64,000 bases of DNA from Ralstonia pickettii (GTDB lineage Bacteria > Pseudomonadota > Gammaproteobacteria > Burkholderiales > Burkholderiaceae): assembly GCF_001699815.1 (NCBI RefSeq), contig NZ_MCGB01000025.1:248001-312000 (forward strand). The letters are read 5' to 3'. Positions 49,969 through 60,217 of the stretch are shown here, piece after piece. Under the pieces are notes generated by a model that made no database searches, was not told the DNA's origin, and saw only the letters and a program-made list of their open reading frames with translations. Position 1 is the first letter of the stretch, and each line of letters opens with the position of its first letter. Position numbers and translations under genes: made by a program.

Positions 49969-50778
49969 GTGACGGTGTCGGCTGCCAAGAAAGCAGTCGC
50001 CAGAAAAGTCGACGGCGTGGCGAGCAAGACGGTCGTCGCCAAGAGCGCACCGATCAAGGCCGCCAAGGCCCCGGCCAAACGCGTGCCTGCGAGCAAGGTG
50101 CCACTGCCCGAAGCACTTGCCGCCAGCGAGACGCTGCCTGTGCCCGCCGAAGTGGTGCTCTCGGGGCCGCCCGAGTACTGGCAAGAAGCTTGCGCAGACC
50201 TGATGAAGCGCGACCGTATCCTGCGCAAGATCATTCCGACGTGTGGCCCGGCGCACTTGGCTTCGCGCGGCGATCCGTTCGTCACGCTGGCGCGCTCGAT
50301 TGTCGGGCAACAGATTTCCGTGAAGGCTGCGCAGTCGGTGTGGGAACGCGTCGTGGGTGTGTGCCCCAAGCTCGTGCCCGCCCAGTTCCTGCGTGCGGGC
50401 CAGGAAAAGCTGGCGGGTTGCGGCCTGTCCAAACGCAAGGCCGAGTACATCCTTGATCTGGCCGATCACTTTCGCAACGGCACCGTGCACGTCGCCAAGT
50501 GGGCCGAGATGGAAGACGAAGACGTGATCGCCGAGTTGACGCAAATCCGCGGCATCGGCAGATGGACAGCAGAGATGTTCCTGATGTTCAATCTGATGCG
50601 CCCGAACGTGCTGCCGCTGGACGATATCGGCCTCATCAACGCGATTTCCCAGAATTATTTCAGTGGCGAACCCGTCACTCGCAGCGAGGCGCGGGAAGTG
50701 GCCGCCAACTGGGAGCCATGGCGCACCGTGGCCACTTGGTATATGTGGCGCAGCCTAGACACGGCGACCACCTATTGA
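49969..50778 (+). CDS. AlkA-type DNA-3-methyladenine glycosylase, 5' end apparently frameshifted
   Basis: HhH-GPD glycosylase that removes alkylated bases. The 269-residue frame has a Lys/Ala-rich tail at the N terminus, SIVGQQISVKAAQSVWERV, the helix-hairpin-helix LTQIRGIGRWTAEMF and the catalytic Asp region LPLDDIGL. An ATG at 49907 overlapping the cysS stop starts the same kind of Lys/Ala-rich sequence in another frame. Adding one G after 49960 joins the two as KKAPAVTVSAAK. So either the GTG at 49969 is now used, or one base is missing in this sequence or strain. Confidence 0.88.
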   Translation: MTVSAAKKAVARKVDGVASKTVVAKSAPIKAAKAPAKRVPASKVPLPEALAASETLPVPAEVVLSGPPEYWQEACADLMKRDRILRKIIPTCGPAHLASRGDPFVTLARSIVGQQISVKAAQSVWERVVGVCPKLVPAQFLRAGQEKLAGCGLSKRKAEYILDLADHFRNGTVHVAKWAEMEDEDVIAELTQIRGIGRWTAEMFLMFNLMRPNVLPLDDIGLINAISQNYFSGEPVTRSEAREVAANWEPWRTVATWYMWRSLDTATTY

Positions 50779-50828
50779 TCTGTTCATTTCGATGAAACGG
50801 AGCGCGTCGCCGGGCGGTCAAAATCCGG

Positions 50829-50834
50829 TAGAAT
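50829..50834 (+). promoter_or_regulatory. -10 box of accA
   Basis: TAGAAT at 50829-50834 lies 30 bp before the accA ATG, in the 86-bp gap after the glycosylase gene. Confidence 0.45.
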
Positions 50835-50864
50835 GCGCGCCTTCAAGAGCCTTTCAGAAGATCC

Positions 50865-51833
50865 ATGAAAACAACCTTCCTGGAGTTCGAGCAGCCGATC
50901 GCAGAACTTGAGGCGAAGATCGAAGAACTTCGCTTCGTACAAGACGATTCCGCTGTCGACATTTCTGAAGAAATTTCCCGCCTGGCTTCCAAGAGCCAGC
51001 AGCTCACCAAAGATCTGTACGCCAACCTGACGCCTTGGCAGGTCGCGCAGATCGCCCGGCACCCGCAGCGTCCATATACGCTCGATTACGTCCGCGAGAT
51101 CTTTACCGACTTCCACGAACTGCACGGCGATCGCACCTTCGCCGACGACCTGTCGATCGTGGGCGGTCTGGCGCGCTTCAACGGCCAAGCTTGCATGGTG
51201 ATCGGTCACCAGAAGGGCCGCGACACGAAGGAACGCGCGCTGCGCAACTTCGGCATGTCCAAGCCCGAGGGCTACCGCAAGGCCAAGCGGCTGATGGAGC
51301 TGGCGGACAAGTTTGGCCTGCCGATCTTCACGTTTGTCGATACACCGGGCGCATTCCCGGGCATTGATGCGGAAGAGCGTGGCCAATCCGAAGCCATCGG
51401 GCACAACCTGTTTGTGATGGCTGGCCTGAAGGTGCCTCTGATCGCCACCATCATCGGTGAAGGCGGTTCGGGCGGCGCACTGGCCATTGCCATGGGCGAC
51501 TCGGTGATCATGCTGCAGTTCGCCACCTACGCCGTGATCTCGCCGGAAGGCTGCGCGTCGATCCTGTGGAAGACCGCAGAGAAGGCGCCGGAAGCCGCTG
51601 AGGCACTGGGCCTGACCGCGCATCGCCTGAAGGCGCTCGGCCTGATCGACAAGATCGTCAACGAGCCGCTGGGCGGCGCACACCGTGATCCGAAGAGCAT
51701 GGCGACGATGCTCAAGCGCGCGCTGGCCGAATCGCTGCGCCAGTTCCAGGGCATGAAGACGTCGGAACTCCAGGCGCGCCGTCACGAGCGCCTGATGGCT
51801 TATGGCAAGTTCAAGGAAACCGAAGGTCGCTGA
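50865..51833 (+). CDS. accA: Acetyl-CoA carboxylase carboxyltransferase subunit alpha
   Basis: Subunit of the enzyme that makes malonyl-CoA for fatty acid synthesis. The 322-residue product starts with the usual [18 protein letters not shown] and contains [16 protein letters not shown] and [11 protein letters not shown]. Full length. Its end overlaps the tilS start by 32 bp. Confidence 0.97.
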   Translation: MKTTFLEFEQPIAELEAKIEELRFVQDDSAVDISEEISRLASKSQQLTKDLYANLTPWQVAQIARHPQRPYTLDYVREIFTDFHELHGDRTFADDLSIVGGLARFNGQACMVIGHQKGRDTKERALRNFGMSKPEGYRKAKRLMELADKFGLPIFTFVDTPGAFPGIDAEERGQSEAIGHNLFVMAGLKVPLIATIIGEGGSGGALAIAMGDSVIMLQFATYAVISPEGCASILWKTAEKAPEAAEALGLTAHRLKALGLIDKIVNEPLGGAHRDPKSMATMLKRALAESLRQFQGMKTSELQARRHERLMAYGKFKETEGR

Positions 51834-53220
51834 TTCGTCGGCTGATCTCGTCAACAAGGTCGCACAACGCGTTGCCGCGTGTGCGGCCTTTGTTGTTTCT
51901 GGCGAGATCGAAACACCGACCGTGGCGATTGCACTGTCGGGCGGGCGGGATTCCGCCGCGCTCCTGCACGCGTGTGCTGCGTGGCGGGATGCGGGCGCCC
52001 GTGTGCAGCTCGTTGCCCTGCATATTCACCACGGCTTGCAGGCCGATGCCGATGTCTGGGAATGTGCCTGTCAACGTATGGCCCAAGCCGCTGGCGTGGC
52101 GTTTCATGCGCGTCGCGTCTACGTAGAGATTGATGCGGGGCAGGGCGTTGAAGAAGCGGCGCGCGAAGCCCGGTATGCAGCGCTCGAAGCGCTGTGCGCG
52201 CAGACAGGCGCCTCCATTCTGCTGACGGCCCATCATCAGGATGACCAGGCTGAGACGGTACTGCTGCAATTGATGCGCGGCGCCGGCCTCGATGGCCTCG
52301 CCGCCATGCCGATGGCCCGGGCGGGTGCAGTCACGTTGCTGCGTCCATGGGTCGATGCACCGCGCAGCGAGATCGAGCTGTACGCACACGCCCACGCGCT
52401 CTGCTGGGTCGAAGACCCGTCCAACACCGACGCACGCTACGCACGCAATGCATTGCGTCCACTGCTCGCAGGCATGGCGGACCATTTCCCGGCCTATCGC
52501 GAGGCGCTGTCGCGCAGCGCGGCACATCTGGCGGATGCGGCCGCATTGATCGACGAGATCGCTCAGGCGGATTTGACGCGCATTGCTTCGGCGAATGGAC
52601 TGGATGTAGCGGCGCTGATTGCGCTGTCCGCGCCACGTCAGCGTGCGGTGCTGCGTGCATGGTTGACCAAAGCGGGCATGCGCGCGCTGTCGAGTCGCCG
52701 CCTGGAGGATCTGCATACGCAACTGATTGACGCACGAGATGACGGTGCACTGCGCATTGAATTGCCGACTGGGCAGGTCAGGCGCTACCGTGGCGTTGCA
52801 TGGATCGACACTGGCGCCAACGATCGCCCCGGGCAGGCCGCGGTCGCCATCGGGGCCCAGCTGTTCGAGCCGGCGCATCCGGCCGAGCAGCGTGTGACGG
52901 TGGACGCATGGGGCGGGGCGCTGTTGTTTGCGCCCGTGGCGAGCGATGGCGTTGCGACGCAAACTTTGCAAGCGCCGCTGGTCCTGTCGCCCCGGCGCGG
53001 CGGCGAGCGCATCGCGCTGCGCCCGGGCGGGCCGTCGCGGGCGCTCAAGCAGGCTTACCAGGAAGCCGGCATTCCTGCGTGGGAGCGCCAGCGTTTGCCA
53101 CTGCTCTATGCAGGCGAAATGCTAGTGTTTGCCGCGGGGCTGGGAATGAACCAGGCGGCCACGCATAGCGGTACTGGCTGGCGCATCACGTGGCGTCCTG
53201 GCCTTGAGGGTGCGTCGTGA
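51802..53220 (+). CDS. tilS: tRNA(Ile)-lysidine synthase
   Basis: Modifies C34 of tRNA-Ile(CAU) to lysidine so that it reads AUA. The 472-residue product has the PP-loop [12 protein letters not shown] near residue 48, [12 protein letters not shown], and the C-terminal substrate-binding domains. ATG at 51802 overlaps accA by 32 bp, a common arrangement in the order. The next ATG-like choices are later and would trim the N terminus only. Confidence 0.95.
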   Translation: MASSRKPKVADSSADLVNKVAQRVAACAAFVVSGEIETPTVAIALSGGRDSAALLHACAAWRDAGARVQLVALHIHHGLQADADVWECACQRMAQAAGVAFHARRVYVEIDAGQGVEEAAREARYAALEALCAQTGASILLTAHHQDDQAETVLLQLMRGAGLDGLAAMPMARAGAVTLLRPWVDAPRSEIELYAHAHALCWVEDPSNTDARYARNALRPLLAGMADHFPAYREALSRSAAHLADAAALIDEIAQADLTRIASANGLDVAALIALSAPRQRAVLRAWLTKAGMRALSSRRLEDLHTQLIDARDDGALRIELPTGQVRRYRGVAWIDTGANDRPGQAAVAIGAQLFEPAHPAEQRVTVDAWGGALLFAPVASDGVATQTLQAPLVLSPRRGGERIALRPGGPSRALKQAYQEAGIPAWERQRLPLLYAGEMLVFAAGLGMNQAATHSGTGWRITWRPGLEGAS

Positions 53221-53273
53221 TACGCATCGTCACCGGCGGATTGCTTGCCGATCGATGCAAATTGCTGTATTTT

Positions 53274-53285
53274 CAAAAGCTTTTG
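53274..53285. repeat. 12-bp perfect palindrome in the aspartokinase gene leader
   Basis: CAAAAGCTTTTG at 53274-53285 lies 31 bp before the ATG. It could be a weak hairpin or protein site. No lysine riboswitch is visible. Confidence 0.35.
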
Positions 53286-53316
53286 CACCGCTCCGCCTCC
53301 TCCTGATCTTTCCAAG

Positions 53317-54567
53317 ATGGCTCTCATCGTTCACAAATACGGTGGCACCTCGATGGGTTCGGTTGAACGCATCAAGAATGTCGCCAAGCGCGTTGCCAAG
53401 TGGCACCGTGCAGGTCACCAGATCGTGGTCGTTCCGTCGGCCATGTCTGGCGAAACCAACCGCCTGCTGGGTATGGCCAAAGAGATTTCGGCCCAACCCG
53501 ACCCGCGTGAACTCGACATGATTGCCTCGACTGGCGAGCAGGTGAGTGTGGGTCTGCTGGCCATTGCTCTGCATGCTGAAGGCATCGATGCCCGCAGCTA
53601 CACCGGCTGGCAAGTGCCGGTGAAGACCGATTCGGCCTACACAAAGGCGCGCATCCAGTCGATCGACGACGAGCGTGTGCGCGCCGATCTCGACGCCGGT
53701 CGTGTGGTGGTCATCACGGGCTTCCAGGGCATCGACAGCGAAGGCCATATCACCACGCTGGGCCGTGGTGGCTCGGATACCTCGGCCGTGGCGGTTGCCG
53801 CCGCGCTCGAAGCCGAGGAATGCCTGATCTACACCGACGTCGACGGTGTCTACACCACCGACCCGCGCGTGGTGGACGACGCTCGCCGGCTGGACAAGAT
53901 CACCTTCGAAGAGATGCTGGAAATGGCCAGCCTTGGCTCGAAGGTGCTGCAGATTCGCTCGGTGGAGTTTGCCGGCAAGTACCGCGTGAAGACGCGCGTG
54001 CTGTCGTCGCTGACCGACCCGCTGATGCCGCTCGACATTGAGATGAACTCGGGCACGCTGATTACTTTTGAGGAAGATTCGAACATGGAAGCCGCCGCCA
54101 TTTCCGGCATCGCCTTTGCCCGCGACGAAGCCAAGATCACCGTGATCGGTGTGCCGGACAAGCCTGGCATCGCTTATCAGATCCTGGGCCCGGTCGCCGA
54201 CGCCAACATCGACGTCGACATGATCATCCAGAACCAGTCGGTGGAAGGCAAGACGGACTTCACCTTCACCGTGCCGCGCGGCGAATACCAACGCGCCTTG
54301 GCGATCCTGAACGACAGCGTGAAGGCGCACATCGGCGCGGCCAGCGTGTCGGGCGACCCGAAGGTGTCGAAGGTGTCGGTGGTGGGTGTGGGCATGCGCT
54401 CGCACGTGGGCATCGCCAGCAAGATGTTCCGCACGCTGTCGGAAGAGGGCATCAACATCCAGATGATCTCCACCTCGGAAATCAAGATCTCGGTGCTGAT
54501 CGATGAGAAGTACATGGAGCTGGCCGTGCGCGCGCTCCACAAGGCGTTCGAGCTGGATCAGGCGTAA
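53317..54567 (+). CDS. Aspartokinase
   Basis: Phosphorylates aspartate for lysine, threonine and methionine synthesis. The 416-residue monofunctional kinase has the N-terminal [24 protein letters not shown] and [11 protein letters not shown], then two ACT domains (about 265-410) that mediate feedback inhibition. The ATG at 53317 gives the usual family start. It resembles the Ask type of Burkholderiaceae; the gene symbol (lysC or ask) is not assigned. Confidence 0.96.
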   Translation: MALIVHKYGGTSMGSVERIKNVAKRVAKWHRAGHQIVVVPSAMSGETNRLLGMAKEISAQPDPRELDMIASTGEQVSVGLLAIALHAEGIDARSYTGWQVPVKTDSAYTKARIQSIDDERVRADLDAGRVVVITGFQGIDSEGHITTLGRGGSDTSAVAVAAALEAEECLIYTDVDGVYTTDPRVVDDARRLDKITFEEMLEMASLGSKVLQIRSVEFAGKYRVKTRVLSSLTDPLMPLDIEMNSGTLITFEEDSNMEAAAISGIAFARDEAKITVIGVPDKPGIAYQILGPVADANIDVDMIIQNQSVEGKTDFTFTVPRGEYQRALAILNDSVKAHIGAASVSGDPKVSKVSVVGVGMRSHVGIASKMFRTLSEEGINIQMISTSEIKISVLIDEKYMELAVRALHKAFELDQA

Positions 54568-54669
54568 TCGGCTGAACTGGCACTGTATGGCCGGGGTGGC
54601 GCCCCCCGGGGGCCACAGATTCTCACCGCGTGTCATGCAGTTGTCGTTGACCGGGTGGGGTGAAGTGGC

Positions 54670-54709
54670 TAGAATACGCGCTTCGTTGCACGGGCTCCTT
54701 CGTGCAACG
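54670..54709 (+). promoter_or_regulatory. tRNA-Ser promoter -10 box and leader inverted repeat
   Basis: TAGAAT at 54670-54675 is the candidate -10. CGTTGCACG at 54684-54692 and CGTGCAACG at 54701-54709 form a perfect 9-bp stem with an 8-nt loop at the predicted 5' end of the tRNA precursor. Confidence 0.5.
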
Positions 54710-54717
54710 CGAGTTTG

Positions 54718-54811
54718 GGAGACGTGGCCGAGAGGTCGAAGGCACTCCCCTGCTAAGGGAGCATCCGGGCCAAAACCTGGATCGAGGGTTCGAATCCCTC
54801 CGTCTCCGCCA
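54718..54811 (+). tRNA. tRNA-Ser (anticodon GCT)
   Basis: Class II tRNA reading AGC and AGU. Acceptor stem GGAGACG (54718-54724) pairs with CGTCTCC (54801-54807), anticodon stem CTCCC/GGGAG encloses a loop with GCT at 54752-54754, the long variable arm and GGTTCGAATC T-arm are present, and CCA (54809-54811) is encoded in the DNA. It is monocistronic between the aspartokinase and fabI genes. Confidence 0.96.
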
Positions 54812-54893
54812 GTTTGGCGCTTCTCGCGGGAAGCGCACACAACAGGCGGATGCGAGTCGAGCTGACGTGACGGCTCGCATTGCAATGCACGTC

Positions 54894-54929
54894 AAAAAGC
54901 CCGCATGGCGCAAACCATGCGGGCTTTTT
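54894..54929. terminator. Bidirectional Rho-independent terminator
   Basis: A 15-bp stem (54894-54908 with 54915-54929; core AGCCCGCATGG) with a CGCAAA loop, flanked by A5 and T5. It ends the tRNA transcript and, on the other strand, fabI. Confidence 0.92.
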
Positions 54930-55017
54930 CTTTGTCTGCTGGGGTCTTGTACGCGTCGCGCCCTGACTTGCAAGCGCCATCCGAAGATGGCGCCGCTTGC
55001 ACCCATCAATCAATGCA

Positions 55018-55812
55018 TCAGCCTTGGCCGACGCTCTCCGGCACGCCTGCGGTCACGTTGAAGCCGCAGTCGACGTAGGTGATCTCACCGGTCACGCCGC
55101 TTGCCAGGTCCGACAGCAGGAACGCGGCCACGTTGCCGACTTCCTCGATCGTGACGTTACGGCGCAGCGGGGCGACATCTTCCATGTACTTCAGCAGCTT
55201 GCCGAAATCCTTGATGCCGGAAGCAGCCAGCGTCTTGATCGGGCCAGCCGAGATGCCGTTGGCACGAATGCCCTTCGGCCCCAGCGCGCCGGCCAGGTAG
55301 CGCACGCCGGCTTCCAACGACGCCTTGGCCAGGCCCATCGTGTTGTAGTTCGGGACGATGCGCTCAGCACCCAGGTACGTCAGGGCGAGCAGCGAAGCAG
55401 TGGGCGAGAGCATCGGCAGCGCGGCCTTCGCCAGCGCCGGGAAGCTATATGCCGAGATGTCGTGCGCGATGCGGAACGACTCGCGCGACAGGCCTTCGAT
55501 GAAGTTGCCGGCAATCGCTTCGCGCGGCGCAAAGCCGATCGAGTGCACCAGGCCATCGAAGTGGCCCCAGTGCTGGCCAAGATCTTCGAACACCTTGGCG
55601 ATCTGTTCATCGCTGCCGACGTCGCAATCAAACACCAGCTTGCTGTCGAACTCGGTGGCGAATTCAGTAATGCGGTCTTTGAAGCGTTCGCCGACGTAGG
55701 TGAACGCCAGTTCCGCGCCTTCGCGCTTGCAGGCGTTGGCGATGCCGTAGGCGATCGAGCGATTGGACAGAAGGCCGGTAATCAGAATGCGCTTGCCAGC
55801 GAGGAATCCCAT
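55018..55812 (-). CDS. fabI: Enoyl-[acyl-carrier-protein] reductase (NADH) FabI
   Basis: Last step of each fatty acid elongation round. The 264-residue product has the N-terminal [16 protein letters not shown] and the catalytic Tyr-x6-Tyr-x6-Lys pattern in [21 protein letters not shown] chose the ATG at 55812 ([13 protein letters not shown]), the usual start; a longer frame to 55911 adds an unlikely leader. It diverges from yejA and ends at a shared terminator with the tRNA. Confidence 0.96.
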   Translation of the reverse strand: MGFLAGKRILITGLLSNRSIAYGIANACKREGAELAFTYVGERFKDRITEFATEFDSKLVFDCDVGSDEQIAKVFEDLGQHWGHFDGLVHSIGFAPREAIAGNFIEGLSRESFRIAHDISAYSFPALAKAALPMLSPTASLLALTYLGAERIVPNYNTMGLAKASLEAGVRYLAGALGPKGIRANGISAGPIKTLAASGIKDFGKLLKYMEDVAPLRRNVTIEEVGNVAAFLLSDLASGVTGEITYVDCGFNVTAGVPESVGQG

Positions 55813-56044
55813 AGTTTCTCCGTACAAATGTGGGGCAACGTCGCGCCCGTATGTTGCTGTGGTCACTCGTCGCTGCGGTTGCGCAGCGGCGGTATCCGGG
55901 GCACGAGGCAATTAGGTGGGCGCGATCATACCGGAAAGCACGGGGCAGCTCCGCATTTGCGCAGTGCCGCACAACCCCTGCCAGCCTTGTCAATGCGGGA
56001 CGATCCCCGGGGCCGGAATTGGCGGGATTGCCGCGTGAGGGCGT

Positions 56045-56072
56045 TAGAATCGTCTGAAACAGTTTTTCAGAC
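56045..56072 (+). promoter_or_regulatory. yej operon -10 box and adjacent inverted repeat
   Basis: TAGAAT at 56045-56050 is followed at 56052-56072 by GTCTGAAA and TTTCAGAC with a 5-nt spacer. The repeat covers the predicted transcription start, so it could be an operator or form the first hairpin of the transcript. Confidence 0.5.
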
Positions 56073-56122
56073 AGCGATCAATCGGATCAACGCATGCAAG
56101 GACAATGGGGGCTAGGGGCGCA

Positions 56123-58009
56123 ATGAGCGTGCGCGTTGCGACACACAAGCGATTCATGGCGCTGGTCTGCCTGCTGGCGGCAATCTGCGTGACACCCGCC
56201 TGGGCGGCACACGGCTACGCCGAATATGGTGACCTCAAGTATCCGGCCGGTTTCTCGAACTTCGGCTATCTGAACCCGAAGGCGCCCATCGGCGGCATGC
56301 TGCTGCTCGGCAACCCAGACCGCCGCACGAGCTTCGACAAGTTCAATCCGTTCACGATCAAGGGAACGTCGGCGCCGGGGTTGAATCAGCTGGTCTTTGA
56401 AAGCCTGCTCATTACAAGCTGGGACGAAACCGCCAGCGGCTATGGTCTGCTTGCGGACGACGTGACGGTCGCCCCCGACGAGCTCTCGGTCACCTTCCAC
56501 ATCAACCCGCGCGCACGATTCTCCGACGGCGATCGCGTGCGCGCGTCCGACGTCAAATACTCCTACGACATGCTGATGGGCAAGGGGGCAAGCCCCGCCT
56601 ACCGCAGCATGACCGCGGATGTGGCCAAGGTCACGGTGGTGGACGCGAGCACCATCCGCTACGACTTCAAGCGCAGGAACAAGGAGTTGCCGCTCATCGT
56701 CGGTGGGCTGCCGGTGTTCTCGCCAAAGTGGGGCAAGGGCAGTGGCAAGCCCGATGATCCGGACGGCGGCAAGGATGTCGCGTTCGACAAGCTGACCTTC
56801 CAGGACCCGGTCGCGAGCGGCCCGTATGTGATCGAGCGCTTTGACCCGTCGCGCGGCATTACCTTTCGGCGCAATCCCGCTTACTGGGGGCGTGACCTGA
56901 ACGTGCGCCGTGGCTCGTTCAATTTCGAGCGCATTCAGTACAAGCTCTACAAGGACGAAACCGCCCGCCTGGAAGCGTTCAAGGCCGGCGAATACGACGC
57001 CATGGTGGAGTACCGTGCCAAGAACTGGGCCAAGAGCTATGTCGGCGTGAAGTTCCGCAGCGGCGAGCTGATCAAAAGCGAATTCCCGCATCGCAACGGT
57101 GCCGGCATGCAGGGTTTTGTGATGAACCTGCGGCGGCCGCTGTTCCAGGACCTTCGCGTGCGCAAGGCGCTGACGTTGGCGCTCGATTTCGAATGGCTCA
57201 ATCGCCAGCTCTTCTATGGTGCGTATCGCCGGCTTGACAGCTACTTCGCCAACAGCGAGCTGGCCGCGTCGGATTCACTCACGGGCATGCCCAGCGCGGG
57301 CGAACTGGCGTTGCTGGAGCCGCTTCGCAGCAAGCTCGACCCAGAGGTGTTTGGCGTGCTGCCCGCACCCCCCTCGACTGATGCTCCCAGCTCTCTGCGT
57401 GACAACCTGCGGCAGGCGCGTCGCCTGCTGGCCCAGGCAGGTTGGACATACTCCGATGGCGCGCTGCGCAACACCAAGGGCGAGCCGTTTGTCTTCGAGA
57501 TGCTCGACGATGGCGGCGCCATGAGCCGCGTCATGGCGGCATATGCGCGCAACCTTGAGAAGCTCGGCATCCAGGTCAACCAGCGCATGACCGATTTCGC
57601 GCTCTACCAGAAGCGACTGGAAGAGTTTGATTTCGACATGATCTCGCTGCGCTTCCCCGATTCGCAAAGCCCGGGCAACGAGCTGAAGGACCGCTTCGGC
57701 TCCGCCGCAGCTGACGAGGCCGGCTCGGACAACGTGATCGGCCTGAAATCGCCAGCCGTGGACGCGCTGATCGACGATGTACTGCGTGCCAACAATCGCG
57801 ACGAGCTGGTCACGGCTTCACGCGCGCTCGACCGCGTGCTGATGCGCGGCTGCTATGTGATTCCGCACTGGTATTCGGCCTCGCACCGTGTGGCTTACAA
57901 CAAGAACCTGATGTACCCGGATCGTTTGCCGTACTACTACTCGGCCGAAGCCTGGGTGCTGACGGCTTGGTGGCGGACGCCGGACTCCGCCCAATCGGCT
58001 GCCAAATGA
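56123..58009 (+). CDS. yejA: YejA-type peptide ABC transporter substrate-binding protein
   Basis: Periplasmic binding protein (family 5) of the Yej peptide importer, which in E. coli takes up microcin C and short peptides. The 628-residue precursor has a signal peptide (cleavage near AWA-AHG, residue 29), then GYAEYGDLKYPAGFSNFGYL, typical of YejA, and RFSDGDRVRASDVKYSYD. I chose the ATG at 56123 because AGGGGCG lies just upstream; ATG at 56105 is the alternative. First gene of yejABEF. Confidence 0.9.
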   Translation: MSVRVATHKRFMALVCLLAAICVTPAWAAHGYAEYGDLKYPAGFSNFGYLNPKAPIGGMLLLGNPDRRTSFDKFNPFTIKGTSAPGLNQLVFESLLITSWDETASGYGLLADDVTVAPDELSVTFHINPRARFSDGDRVRASDVKYSYDMLMGKGASPAYRSMTADVAKVTVVDASTIRYDFKRRNKELPLIVGGLPVFSPKWGKGSGKPDDPDGGKDVAFDKLTFQDPVASGPYVIERFDPSRGITFRRNPAYWGRDLNVRRGSFNFERIQYKLYKDETARLEAFKAGEYDAMVEYRAKNWAKSYVGVKFRSGELIKSEFPHRNGAGMQGFVMNLRRPLFQDLRVRKALTLALDFEWLNRQLFYGAYRRLDSYFANSELAASDSLTGMPSAGELALLEPLRSKLDPEVFGVLPAPPSTDAPSSLRDNLRQARRLLAQAGWTYSDGALRNTKGEPFVFEMLDDGGAMSRVMAAYARNLEKLGIQVNQRMTDFALYQKRLEEFDFDMISLRFPDSQSPGNELKDRFGSAAADEAGSDNVIGLKSPAVDALIDDVLRANNRDELVTASRALDRVLMRGCYVIPHWYSASHRVAYNKNLMYPDRLPYYYSAEAWVLTAWWRTPDSAQSAAK

Positions 58010-58025
58010 CCGCATCGGTGACACC

Positions 58026-59078
58026 ATGTTCGCGTACCTGATCAAACGGTTGCTGCTTCTGATCCCGACGCTGATCGGCGTGGTCACGCTGACGTTCGTC
58101 GTGATCCAGTTCGTGCCTGGCGGCCCCATCGAACAGATGATGATGGAGATGAAGGGGCGAGGCGGCGGAGGCGAGGCCAGCGGTGGCGGCGCGTTCGACT
58201 ATCGCGGGCGTCGCGGCGTAGACGCCGAGAAGATCAAGGAAATCCGCGCGTTGTATGGCTTCGACAAGAGCCCCGTCGAGCGCTACTTCCTGATGCTCGG
58301 CCGCTTTGCGCGCTTCGACTTGGGCGAGAGCTATTTCCAGCACCGCAGCGTGTGGGATCTCATCAAGTCGAAATTGCCGGTATCGATTTCGATCGGGTTG
58401 TGGACGTTCTTTCTCACGTACCTGATAGCTGTGCCGCTCGGCATTGCGAAGGCCGTGCGTGCGGGCAGTCGGTTTGATCTGGTGACGAGCATCATCGTGC
58501 TGGTGGGGTATGCCATCCCGGGCTTCGTGCTGGGCGTGCTGCTGCTGGTGCTCTTTGGTGGCGGCACGTTCTTCCAGTGGTTCCCGATCCGGGGCATCAC
58601 TTCCGACAACTGGGATCAGCTCAGCCTGCTCGGCAAAATCACGGATTACCTTTGGCACATCACGCTGCCTGTCATGGCGTCGGTGGTGGGCAGCTTTGCC
58701 GTCATCACCATGCTGACGAAGAACGCGTTCCTGGAGGAAATCCGCAAACAGTATGTGCTGACCGCGCGTAGCAAGGGCTTGTCGGAGCGGCGCGTGCTGT
58801 GGAAGCACATTTTCCGCAACGCGTTGCTGCCGCTGGTGACGGGCTTCCCGTCGGCCTTCATTGGCGCATTCTTCACAGGTTCGCTGCTCATCGAGCAACT
58901 GTTCTCGCTTGATGGCATGGGCCTGCTGTCGTATGAGGCGGTGATGCGACGCGATTATCCGGTCGTGCTCGGCACGCTGTACTTGTTCACGCTGATTGGC
59001 CTGGCTGCGCGGTTGATTTCCGACGTGTGCTACGTGCTGGTTGATCCGCGTATCCATTTCGGCTCGGTTGGGCGATAG
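58026..59078 (+). CDS. yejB: YejB-type peptide ABC transporter permease
   Basis: A 350-residue inner-membrane permease with an N-terminal helix, a Gly-rich stretch (about 42-58) unusual in content though commonly variable in YejB, and the binding-protein-dependent transport domain (about 125-345) ending in the conserved DVCYVLVDPRIHF. 16 bp after yejA. Confidence 0.93.
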   Translation: MFAYLIKRLLLLIPTLIGVVTLTFVVIQFVPGGPIEQMMMEMKGRGGGGEASGGGAFDYRGRRGVDAEKIKEIRALYGFDKSPVERYFLMLGRFARFDLGESYFQHRSVWDLIKSKLPVSISIGLWTFFLTYLIAVPLGIAKAVRAGSRFDLVTSIIVLVGYAIPGFVLGVLLLVLFGGGTFFQWFPIRGITSDNWDQLSLLGKITDYLWHITLPVMASVVGSFAVITMLTKNAFLEEIRKQYVLTARSKGLSERRVLWKHIFRNALLPLVTGFPSAFIGAFFTGSLLIEQLFSLDGMGLLSYEAVMRRDYPVVLGTLYLFTLIGLAARLISDVCYVLVDPRIHFGSVGR

Positions 59079-59092
59079 GCGGGCCGGCGACC

Positions 59093-60217
59093 ATGACCCA
59101 GTATTCGCGCACTTCAACGCATGCACCCAACACGGCAGCGCCACATCCGGTGCGCCACTCGCCGTCGCCGCTCAAGCGCGCGTGGCGGCGCTTCAAGCAG
59201 CATCGGCTGGGCTATTGGAGCCTGCTCATCTTCGTGGTGCTGTTCGTGCTCAGTCTGGGCGCCGAGTGCATCTCCAATGATCGGCCGCTGGTGGTCAGGT
59301 ACCACGGCAACTGGTATTTCCCGATCGTGAAGGCATACCCCGAGATGACCTTCGGGGGGGATTTCCCCACACCGACGGACTACCTTGATCCGTTCATCCG
59401 GGACAAGTTCAAGGAGCCGGGAAGCTTTGCGATTTACCCGCCCAATCCGTATTCGTACGAGACGCTGAACTACTTTTCGAAAGAGCCCAATCCGGCGCCC
59501 CCTTCTGCGGAAAACTGGCTCGGCACAGATGATCGCGGCCGCGACGTGTTTGCGCGGCTGCTGTATGGCTTCCGTGTCTCGGTGCTGTTCGGGCTGGCGC
59601 TTACGGTGCTTGGCGTGCTGGTCGGCACGCTGACCGGCGCGCTGATGGGCTTCTTCGGCGGGCGCTTCGATATGGTGTCGCAGCGCCTGATTGAAATCTG
59701 GAGTTCGATGCCGGAGCTGTACCTGCTGATCATCTTCGCGTCGATCTTCACCCCCAGCCTTGGGCTGCTGATCATCCTGCTGTCGCTGTTCGGCTGGATG
59801 AGCCTGTCGGATTACGTGCGCGCCGAGTTCTACCGTAACCGCTCGCTCGACTATGTGAAGGCCGCGCGAGCGATGGGCCTGTCCAGTTGGCAGATCATGT
59901 GGCGCCACATCATGCCCAACAGCCTGACACCGGTGATCACGTTCCTGCCGTTCCGCATGAGCGCGGCCATTCTTGCGCTCACGAGCCTCGATTTCCTTGG
60001 CCTTGGCGTACCGCCATCCACCCCGAGCCTCGGTGAGCTGCTTGCCCAGGGTAAGGCCAACCTGGACGCGTGGTGGATCTCGCTGTCGACTTTCGTGGTG
60101 CTCGTGCTGACCCTCGTGCTGCTGACTTTCATGGGCGACGCGCTGCGCGATGCCTTCGACACGCGCCTGTCATTCGCGCAACTGCGCACGCGCCAGAAAC
60201 CGGCGGGGGTGAAATGA
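59093..60217 (+). CDS. yejE: YejE-type peptide ABC transporter permease
   Basis: A 374-residue permease with a cytoplasmic N-terminal tail, TM1 (about 43-63), a periplasmic segment and the permease domain from about 155, including GTDDRGRDVFARLLYGFRVS and the coupling EAA-like motif YVKAARAMGLSSWQIMWRHI. 14 bp after yejB; overlaps yejF by 4 bp. Confidence 0.94.
   Translation: MTQYSRTSTHAPNTAAPHPVRHSPSPLKRAWRRFKQHRLGYWSLLIFVVLFVLSLGAECISNDRPLVVRYHGNWYFPIVKAYPEMTFGGDFPTPTDYLDPFIRDKFKEPGSFAIYPPNPYSYETLNYFSKEPNPAPPSAENWLGTDDRGRDVFARLLYGFRVSVLFGLALTVLGVLVGTLTGALMGFFGGRFDMVSQRLIEIWSSMPELYLLIIFASIFTPSLGLLIILLSLFGWMSLSDYVRAEFYRNRSLDYVKAARAMGLSSWQIMWRHIMPNSLTPVITFLPFRMSAAILALTSLDFLGLGVPPSTPSLGELLAQGKANLDAWWISLSTFVVLVLTLVLLTFMGDALRDAFDTRLSFAQLRTRQKPAGVK

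Noticed and set aside
48525-50450. 641-codon minus-strand frame opposite cysS and the glycosylase
   Set aside because: Shadow of two real genes; composition is not protein-like.
53221-53316. Lysine riboswitch in the aspartokinase gene leader
   Set aside because: The gap is under 100 bp and lacks the conserved elements; only a 12-bp palindrome is present.
54596-54616. G/C-rich hairpin after the aspartokinase gene as a terminator
   Set aside because: The stem is imperfect and no T run follows, so I did not call it.
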